A model generated the notes under the pieces. It made no database searches. It saw nothing but the letters and a program-made list of their open reading frames with translations, and was not told the DNA's origin. 64,000 bases of DNA from Coniella vitis (taxonomy: Eukaryota > Ascomycota > Sordariomycetes > Diaporthales > Schizoparmaceae): NCBI GenBank assembly GCA_011317545.1, contig WUJK01000013.1:1-64000 (forward strand), given 5' to 3'. The position numbers and the translations under genes are program-made. Every line of letters starts with the position of its first letter. Position 1 is the stretch's first letter. Below are positions 56,521-64,000 of this stretch, one piece after another.

Positions 56521-56866
56521 AGCTTGTTGTTATTTTCAAGGATATATATAATGTGAGGAAACTAATGGGTAAGGAAAATGAGGAATGCTCTATAATTGTT
56601 ATCTACAAAATGAGCAGCGTGAAACACTGATCACTGCGTATTCTTGATGTTGTTTTGCTCTCTTGCAAGAGCGCCTACCAGGCTGTGGCCTCTGGGTAGG
56701 TATGCTTACTTCGGGTTTATGACTGATGATATTCCTCGGATGGTCTACAACAAAGTCAGATTTGAATGCATTAACATGGAGGATTTGCTTCGCGCAATTT
56801 TTTCGTTTTACTATTTGGTCATGTTGTTCCTTCAAATGTATTGGTCCGCCCTTGCAACACATGGCT
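56521..56866. other. intergenic between convergent genes
   Basis: 3' regions of the GH5 and DUF1993 genes. The open frames here lack features. Confidence 0.45.
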
Positions 56867-57454
56867 TTAGAAGGTAAGGAACGAGGTCAGGTAGTCCTTC
56901 TTGCCAACTGGCACGCCCTTGGCCCTCAGAATCGCATATCCAGCGTTGAGGTGGAAGAAGTAGTTGGGCAAGCCATGCGTCAAAACGGCTACCTTGGCGG
57001 GAACCTGGTGGGTGGCTCCAAGAGCAGGTCTAATGGAGGAAGTCAACAACAAGACATTGCCCGGGAGATAAATAGAGGAATAAGACCAAGAAAAAACAAC
57101 TCACAGGCTAACAGTGATCTCTTCCTTGCCAACAGCCTTGGAGGCATCTATGCTCTTGACCCATTCCAATGTCTTTTGCACCCTCTTGCGCAAGTCGGCC
57201 ACCGTCTTCTCATCTTTGTCGAACGGCGTCACGTCCTCGCCAATCAGGCGACCAAGGTTGATTTGCACCAGGCTGGTTGTGTTTTGGACCTGGAACTTGA
57301 GGGGCAGCTGGTCGTCAATGAGGCGGGCCTCGAAAAAGGTCTCGTCGACGTTGAGGCTCTTTTCTTGTGCGTAAGCTTCCGCTTGGGAAAGAATGTGGTC
57401 GTAGGTTTGCAGACCGCTCGTGAAGAGCGCGGAGACGATGTCGTAGACAGACAT
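56867..57454 (-). CDS. DUF1993 family protein
   Basis: Exons 57454-57105 and 57029-56867 with a 75-nt GT-AG intron give 513 nt, 170 residues. The start MSVYDIV is the family-typical short N-terminus. Helical segments YDHILSQAEAYAQEK, FEARLIDDQLPLKFQVQ and VADLRKRVQKTLEWV, and the C-terminal LPNYFFHLNAGYAILRAKGVPVGKKDYL, match DUF1993, a four-helix family distantly related to DinB-like proteins. The biochemical role is unknown. A cytoplasmic location is likely, since there is no signal or membrane segment. Confidence 0.9.
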
Positions 57455-58396
57455 GATGGGTGGATTGCGTAAATGGCGAAAGGAGATGTAGTACTGGTGG
57501 AGAGATGATGCGCCGAGCAGAGTGAGAACACAGGTTGAGCAAGAAGTAGGAATCGACGAGAAGTGTGACAAATCAATTGGGAATATGAGCTTAAAACCAA
57601 CTTTCAGTCTAGGAGACGTGCTCTTATACCAAGTGTCTCGAGCTACAATGCGTTGTCGTGCACGACGCGGTTCCATCATCCGGGTTCGCAATCACATCAG
57701 ACGTCAATCCTCCACTCTGCTACAGTGACTCTTACTAGCCGCGATTGTCGAACAAAGGTGGCGCCGGTGTTTGAAAGCTGGCGCAATGCATGGCGACAAA
57801 ATATGCTTGCATTCATACATATCATGAACCTGGTCCCGAGTCTATTCAATTTACAAAGTAGAGCCCCTCTTTCACAGCGTTACAGCGCCGGCTCGGAATG
57901 TGGCGTGATATGCAGGGACATCGCGTCATGATGTAGACCGGAGACAAGAACGACTCTGGTTGCCGGATGTCGCGCAGATTCTCACAAAAGGGAAGTCCCA
58001 AAGATTAGGGTCGTCTGGTACGAGGCTTTGTATTATTAATCTTGAGAATTCGTCATTGCAACCGAGTCTTGTCTTTTTGTGCGCTATACGAGCCTTGATG
58101 GACCCGAGCCAGGTTGATCGGCCTGCGATGTCAGCAGAACGATTTCTGACAATTGACGAGCGCTGGAGCAGACAAACCCACATAAGGTCCTTGATCACTA
58201 CTTATGGTTGATTAGAAGGGATGCTATATTCAAATATGCAACTAACAGCAAGGGGAATCTCATTATTTCAATACATCCAATTACATCTCATCGAATCAAG
58301 GCGTTAACCATCATCCATTTCTCCATGAACTTCCCACATAATCGCCAGACTCGGCCCTTTCTGGATCATCACAAAGGAACCGATGACGTGGCTCAA
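57455..58396. other. intergenic
   Basis: No gene supported; several short frames without features. Confidence 0.45.
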
Positions 58397-61300
58397 TTAA
58401 TTGTGCTCGCCAAAATATCGTGGCTCGTTGAACACATGGTATTGGTGACCTCGGACACCTTTTCCTCTGAACAAGGCTGGAAATCTCGCACCCTCGGGCA
58501 CGTCTTTCTCAGACACTCGTCTGTCGCGTGCCTCCTCACCCATGGCTTGGATATGGACAAGTTCATCCTGTGACTTTGGCACGACAAACTTGCCGACCTG
58601 TAATTCAGTATCGGTGATCGTGCTGCGACTCACACGCGCATATCCTGTGCGCCTCAAACCCTTATAAAGTATATATTCGCACCATCTGTCCCAATCTGTA
58701 GGGTCAATGTCGTGCATACCCGATGTGTCTGAGACGTACGTCTTGTAATTGCCCTCGCCAGGTTTTGTTACCAAGTATGACAACAATATGGCAGGTCGGT
58801 TAGTCACGGTTCCCATCAAGTTGGCCAGATACTGTGACTGCAATCTTCTATCCTCGGGGTCTTCTTCTTGTCCAGAGTGGAAGACAAAGACGTCCACAAG
58901 TTGACCATATGCGTCAATGGTTGCGTGGATGGCCGGTGCAAGCTCGCCCACTGGGCTAGGCAGGAGGTGGTGTGTTGAGTTGAGAATGGGAAACTTGGAA
59001 AGAAGTGCAGCGCCCCAAGTATGCTTGTTCGGGCCAGGGCCATAGTCCACATACATGCCAAGGTCTTCCGCAAGATACTGGGTCGTATCGCGGTTGCCCA
59101 TGATGATGCGCTGATTGTCGCTTTCCAACAACCCAACAACGTCCAACTCAAGCTCCTTAATCAGGTCGCGCATGCGGACCTCGGACGACCACATATCGTT
59201 ATCCAGCGAGAAGTGTATAGTCCAGATGCCTGCCGTAATGAGGTTCTCGTCCGGATGATATGGCTTGTAGTCATTTGTTGGGAATCGCAGGAATGCCGCA
59301 CCAAGGAAAAGTAAGTTTAATGCGCCAAGGGAAGCAATGTGGTACTTCCTATGAGGTTTAGGAGCTGACGCTGGCACAGCTCGTTTCCCTACCCGTCGGC
59401 TGTTCTGGATGTTGTTGATGTCCAAGACGCCGGCGCCAATCAGCAACCACGTTGTCAGCATGACCCAATCGGTATGCTCACGGACGAGTGGGCCACCAGG
59501 GACAAAGGCGTAGGCGACCACCCAGACATGGAAGAGCAGCATGATGTTGTAGATAAAGAAGCCTGTTCCAAAGGTCGAAGCGGGACTCTTTCTCGCAGCG
59601 TTTCTGATAATGGGAAACGACACAGCCATCAAGAATGTGGCTGACACGAGAGCGCCAAAGTAGCCCAGCCAGTGGTGACAGTAGGTCAAAAGAGCTGCGC
59701 CTATACACCCAAAGCCGTAGAATCCGTATGAACTTGCAATATCTGGTTGGAAGACACCGATGAAAATACCACCAGTCATTGCGAAAATCGTGTACCAAGC
59801 TGACGTGTTCGCTGTTGGGCCCCGGATCGGATAGCCGTCCCACACCCACAAGATCGTCGTGCTGGTGTCAGACAGCAGAGAATGCAAAGCAAACATCAAG
59901 CCACCTATGCTGCATGCCGCTAGTAGGACTGAGCCATCCTTTAACAATTCGCCGTGGTTACTGTGGTTAGTTCGGCGACGTGTGAATCTCAAAGCTGCAG
60001 GAATTGCCAGAATGAGTCCCGTCAGATTCCAGCCACCGTTCTCAGCGTGCATGATAGGCCATATTGGGTTGTTGGTCCACCACATAAACTTGACAACACT
60101 AGACATTAGCAGACCGACAAGAAGCGCCAGGATCCTAGATTCTAGATGTCCTTCGTGGGTTGCGTCCGAGTAGAGGGTTGCTGACCAGCCCAGACATTGC
60201 ATCGAGACTGCAAACGTAACAGCGGCCAAGCGAGCAACCGGATCGGTAATGAGATAAGCGAGCAATCCAGAGAGTGACAAGAGGTGAATCGTCCGCAAGT
60301 TCCGGATAATGACTCCTCTGAGAGGAGAGATACCCAGCAGGAATGGCGAGATTGTGCCCATAATGGCAGCTTCGAATCCAGAAATGCCCATGTACCACAA
60401 TGGAAAGACTGGACCGCCACGGTTAGCGGCAGATCAACGCAACTGATGTATGCTTGGAATTCCGTAACGTACACCAGACTAGGACACCCAAACTAGTAAG
60501 GGTTGACCAGAAAACAAACTATGCGACATTAGTAAGAAGCCCAGTACACCTGTAGGTTATGGCAAATCACTTACGCCATGGTAAATATCTGCCACAATAT
60601 AGAGAGCCTCGCTCATCCCAAAAGACTTGTTAAAGACACCAGCTGTTGCCTTTTCTTTCCTATTCGGAATATTAGAGTCGAAACGCGATGGAATAGAGGA
60701 TCACTGGCTTACTCCTTCTCAAGCTCGGTGGAAGAAACAGATGAAGAATTGGCACTAGAACATATACATTCAGAACCAGCTCGACAAAGTCCTTGTATAT
60801 TTGGTTTGTAGTCATATGCGACTTGTAACCCTCCATCCACAAACGACAACCTGGACGGACCTTGGGCCGACAAAATATTCACTTTGGAAGCCATTTGACA
60901 TACCCCTTGCTAATACCCTTTACGTCGCGTATGACCACCTCAAAAGAGTCGAAATCCAGGGCTGTAACAGCATCGAATGCGACATCGAGGAGGACAAGGG
61001 ACCATTCGAAGAAGGCGTAAATCGTGTATGCTAGATTCGATCGTCAGCACCGTTTCGTAAACCAAGTAGAAAAGAACACCACTACCACCCCATCAAAACT
61101 CACCTCCAGGCACGCGGTGGACCTTGTGTTGGATAAAGAAGTAGATCAAAGGAACTATGCTGCCGTAAAATGCACCAGATACGTATTTCCGATACTTGAT
61201 GGCTTGGGGATTGGGGGGGCTCAGTGCAATGCACCCAAATGTCCACGGGATGGTCGCGAGGAGGTAGGATATCATGAAGATGTCATGCCAGTCGTGGTCG

Positions 61301-61761
61301 TCGGTCGATGTAACATATGTCCAACCACCGCATGTAAATGTCCGGAAGAGGCCCCAGAAGGCGACAAAGCCTGGCAACTTGTGACCTGGTTTGCGCGACA
61401 AGAGATACCAGAATCCCACCAGTGCGAATCTCGGGCCCGACGTTATGGCGATAAAGACTTGGAAGAAGGATCGCTCAGGGTATCGGTCGCCTATTGTTGC
61501 TGAGACTGAAGGAAACCATTCTTGCGGGTAGCCGTACCATTCATTCTGGACGATTTTGTGGTAATGGAGGGACACGCCGACGACGAGGGCACTAATGAAA
61601 GCCGCTGCATGGTACGATGGTTAAATCAAGCCATTCAATGGGAGGAAGGAAGGCATCCAGAACTTACCATATGCGACAATTGTGTGTAGCCAGCTTATCC
61701 AGACGCCGCTGAAGCTCAACAAGACGCCGCCGTCCTTGTCCTTGTATTTCGACGCGGCCAT
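58397..61761 (-). CDS. CWH43: CWH43, GPI-anchor lipid remodelling protein
   Basis: Exon 1 61761-61668 (MAASKYKDKDGG), exon 2 61604-61104 and exon 3 61030-60904 form the PGAP2/Frag1-like N-terminal membrane half (SVSATIGDRYPERSFFQ; FTCGGWTYVTSTDDHDWHD; AYTIYAFFEWS). Small middle exons follow near 60895-60713 (variable loop) and 60662-60578 (FNKSFGMSEALYIVADIYHG), then one with FVFWSTLTSLGVLVW near 60520-60475. The last exon, 60408-58397, holds the second membrane half (FPLWYMGISGFEAA...) and a lumenal C-terminal endonuclease/phosphatase-like domain (IWTIHFSLDNDMWSSEVRM, VVGLLESDNQRIIMGNRDTTQYLAEDLG, WDRWCEYILYKGLRRTGYARV). In yeast Cwh43 places ceramide on GPI anchors in the ER. The total is close to 980 residues; exact borders of the small exons are uncertain. 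Confidence 0.92.
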
Positions 61762-62780
61762 TGGTCAAACAGCCTGCTTCAGAGTAAACATGCACGTGCA
61801 ACGCGTGAAAGAATGTCAGAGACAGAACGAGCTGCACTCGCTGGCGCAGGGCTGCTAATGGGTGAGTAGAAAGTGTGCCAAGGAGGAGAGGGGAGAGAAG
61901 GAGGTGTGTATGCGGGGGATAAAAAGACAGAGAATTGCTTGCAAATGGGCTGAGGCTCGGAGGCTGGAGAGCAAAGATGCACTTGGCCGAAGATATCAGC
62001 TCCGGACCGGGGTTGGGCTGGCTGGCTAGCTTGTCCGTGGCTGCCGGCTAAGGCAGTCGAGCAAAACGTTCCTGCAGTAAGAAGACCGGGCGGACAATAC
62101 CTAGGTACTGTCTGGCTGTCTGACTGTGTACATAACAAGTACTGCAGCACGAAAACTACCGCGCAAAAGCACAAATTCCCGGAACCGCAGGATCGAAATC
62201 ACGATCACAAATGACGTTCAAGAATCGAAGCAGAGTGGACTGTCAGTGACGAGCGCCCCACCCGATGCACTAACCTTAATCAAATACGGACTAGCATGCA
62301 TAAAAAGCACGACCGAGGTACTTTGTTGAGCGCGTTCGCGACTTCATATTTTCTGCGTCCGCGTCTTCAGACTTTCCTGACTAAAGTGATAAGCTCCAAC
62401 AATTGAGCATTCCAAGTTTGCGTCTAATAGTATATGCAATGCTTTGTTGATATGCAAAAGCGCGACGCGCATGCATAGCTCTAAAAAGTACTTGGATGGC
62501 TGCGGGGCGAAGCGTGAGGCCGAGGAATCGCGATGTAACCTTTGTGTACCGTGCACGTTCCGGCATGCGCATCGGTTTACGAGAGACTTGAACAGGGCTG
62601 TCAGGGCAGGGCGCCCCTGTCTTGGCACGGACAGGCCCCGCTAAAAAGTCGATAAGATAACCTCGACTTTTTCGGCCTGCACCCGTTGACGGTGGCACAA
62701 CTCTTGCACGCCAACCACCGCATCCTCTCGCAACAGGGCCCAGGTTCAAAGATCGCCCGGCACAATCATCATCTTCCACC
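61762..62780. other. divergent promoter region of CWH43 and UTP6
   Basis: About 1 kb between two head-to-head housekeeping genes. No gene or repeat recognised. Confidence 0.5.
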
Positions 62781-64000
62781 ATGACCAACGTTGCCGAAAA
62801 GGCGCGCTTCCACCTCGAGCGGGCAGTGCCTCAGCTGCGCGAGTTTGAGGAAAAGGAAATTTTCTCTAAAGTGTGTTGCAATCCTCCTTCACTTCTTCGC
62901 AAGCGCGAACTGACTTGAGCCCCGATAGGACGAAATCCGAACCATTGTCTCGAAACGAACCTCGCACGAACATCTTGTCCTCGGTCCAGGCTGCAAGCCC
63001 TCTTACTTCCAAGACTATGTTGCCTGGGAGCTTTCTCTCGACCGTCTGCGCCAAAAACGCTGCATTCGCAAGAAGATCAAGCACTCGACATCGCACGCGT
63101 CCAATGCTCGCATATTTAACATTTACGAACGTGGTGTATTCAAACACCCTGGCTCCCTGGATCTGTGGAAGGATTATCTCGAGTACGCTGCGCGCGTCAA
63201 GGCCACCAAGAGATGGCGCAAAATCGTTACCCGCGCATTGCGCTTACACCCTAGTGAGGTGAGCTTGTGGATCATGGCTGCCGCTCGCGCTGCTGAGGAC
63301 GGAGATGTGGATGGCGCGCGAAGTCTCTTTATGAGGGGCTGCCGCTTCTGCAGTTCGGGATGCACGCTGTGGGTGGAATACGCGAGAATGGAGATGCAAT
63401 GGTTGGCCAAGATGGAGAGGAAGAACAAAGGATCTGGGAAAAAGGGACACGAGGGCTCCATGGCCACGCATGCAGTACAAGAGGGGGACATTATGCTCTT
63501 TGAAGAGGACGAGGAGGATGAGTTTGGTCAAGACGGCGACAACGTACTCATCCCAGAGCCCACGAGAGGGACGCAAAGCGGCAAGGCAACTGGTCAAAGC
63601 AACAATTTCGAGGATGAAATGGAGAAGATTGAAAAGAGCCCTGCACTGGAGGGTGCCATACCCAAGGCTATCTTTGATGTGGCCAGGAAGCAATCCTTCT
63701 GGAGCGCAGATGTTGGTGAGGCGTTCTTCGACATGTTTTCAGACGTCGTGGCTGTGTCGACGCAGGCTGCCATGATCGAGCACGTCTTGGACGCCATGAA
63801 AGACGACTACCCCAACCACCCATCGACATGCAGTTGTCTGATCCGCCAGCCCCTCGTCGGAGTCGCGCCAACGACTGTCGAGTTTCCAAAGGCCTTGCGC
63901 GAAGTGCTTGCGAGGATCAAGACGCAAATGGACACAACGGAGGACAAGGCTCGGTTGGCCGAGAAGACACTGGCATGGATCGAACCACTGCTTGCAAGAA
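62781..64000 (+). CDS. UTP6: UTP6, U3 snoRNP (SSU processome) subunit, 5' part
   Basis: Exon 1 62781-62870 (30 codons), intron 62871-62928 with a GTGTGT donor, then exon 2 from 62929 to beyond the window end (about 387 residues seen). The N-terminal helix (EKARFHLERAVPQLREFEEKEIFSK), FQDYVAWELSLDRLRQKRCIRKK, NIYERGVFKHPGSLDLWKDYLEYA and WRKIVTRALRLHPSEVSLWIMAA are the first HAT-type repeats of Utp6. An acidic low-complexity insert follows (EEDEEDEFGQDGD) before further repeat sequence. The protein helps assemble the processome for 18S rRNA maturation in the nucleolus. The start is fixed by the conserved first helix. The gene is truncated only by the window edge. Confidence 0.93.

Noticed and set aside
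61024..61503. 159-codon plus-strand frame
   Set aside because: Antisense shadow of CWH43 exon 2.
1..64000. CRISPR arrays, bacterial operons, riboswitches
   Set aside because: Introns, RIP and fungal gene families show eukaryotic nuclear DNA; the regular repeats seen are minisatellites or coding WD40 units.

Overview
This window looks like nuclear DNA of a filamentous ascomycete (Pezizomycotina, probably a sordariomycete; the order cannot be fixed from sequence alone). The evidence is short GT-AG introns of about 50-110 nt, a Zn2Cys6 regulator, a HET-NACHT-WD40 incompatibility-type gene, GPI-remodelling CWH43, and long blocks in which CA/TG dinucleotides are almost gone while CG is kept and TA is in excess. 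That last pattern is the signature of repeat-induced point mutation (RIP).

Layout. 1-4.5 kb: lightly decayed sequence with three unrecognised ORFs (one ends in a chromodomain-like segment) and two tandem-repeat arrays. 4.7-16.6 kb: mostly RIP-mutated or AT-rich relics, including a dead protein kinase, a dead multi-pass membrane protein and two small Cys-rich candidate genes. 16.65-20.99 kb: a hAT DNA transposon with terminal inverted repeats and an 11-exon transposase frame broken by only one stop. 21.3-25.4 kb: a RIP-inactivated HET-NACHT-WD40 gene with nine near-identical 126-bp WD40 units. 26.6-41.2 kb: a Zn2Cys6 regulator, a 2-oxoglutarate/Fe(II) oxygenase and an NCS1 nucleobase-type permease. 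The oxygenase is split in its first exon by a complete 7,814-bp Ty1/copia retrotransposon with 213-bp LTRs and a perfect 5-bp target duplication. 42.2-43.2 kb: a short-chain dehydrogenase. 43.7-51.5 kb: a second repeat-rich stretch with a dispersed 240-bp repeat, a truncated intron-bearing copy of the CCT gamma chaperonin gene and a degenerate Mutator-like (MULE) transposase. 52.4-64 kb: normal gene-dense sequence with a cytochrome P450, a secreted GH5 glycosidase, a DUF1993 protein, CWH43 and the 5' part of UTP6 (cut by the window end).

How the parts relate. The regulator, oxygenase and permease are adjacent, and the last two are divergently transcribed, so they could have formed a small catabolic or uptake cluster before the retrotransposon broke the oxygenase. 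Removing the element and one target-site copy restores a 402-codon frame (stop included) across five exons, so the insertion hit a gene that was otherwise intact.

The most unusual item is inside the copia element. Between the end of RNase H and the polypurine tract, on the opposite strand, lies a roughly 516-codon RIP-mutated frame. It encodes an Asn/Pro/Ser-rich protein with a C-terminal coiled coil, and every in-frame stop I found in it is TAA or TAG, as expected from mutated Gln codons. I do not recognise this protein. All exon coordinates are read by eye from splice motifs and frame continuity.
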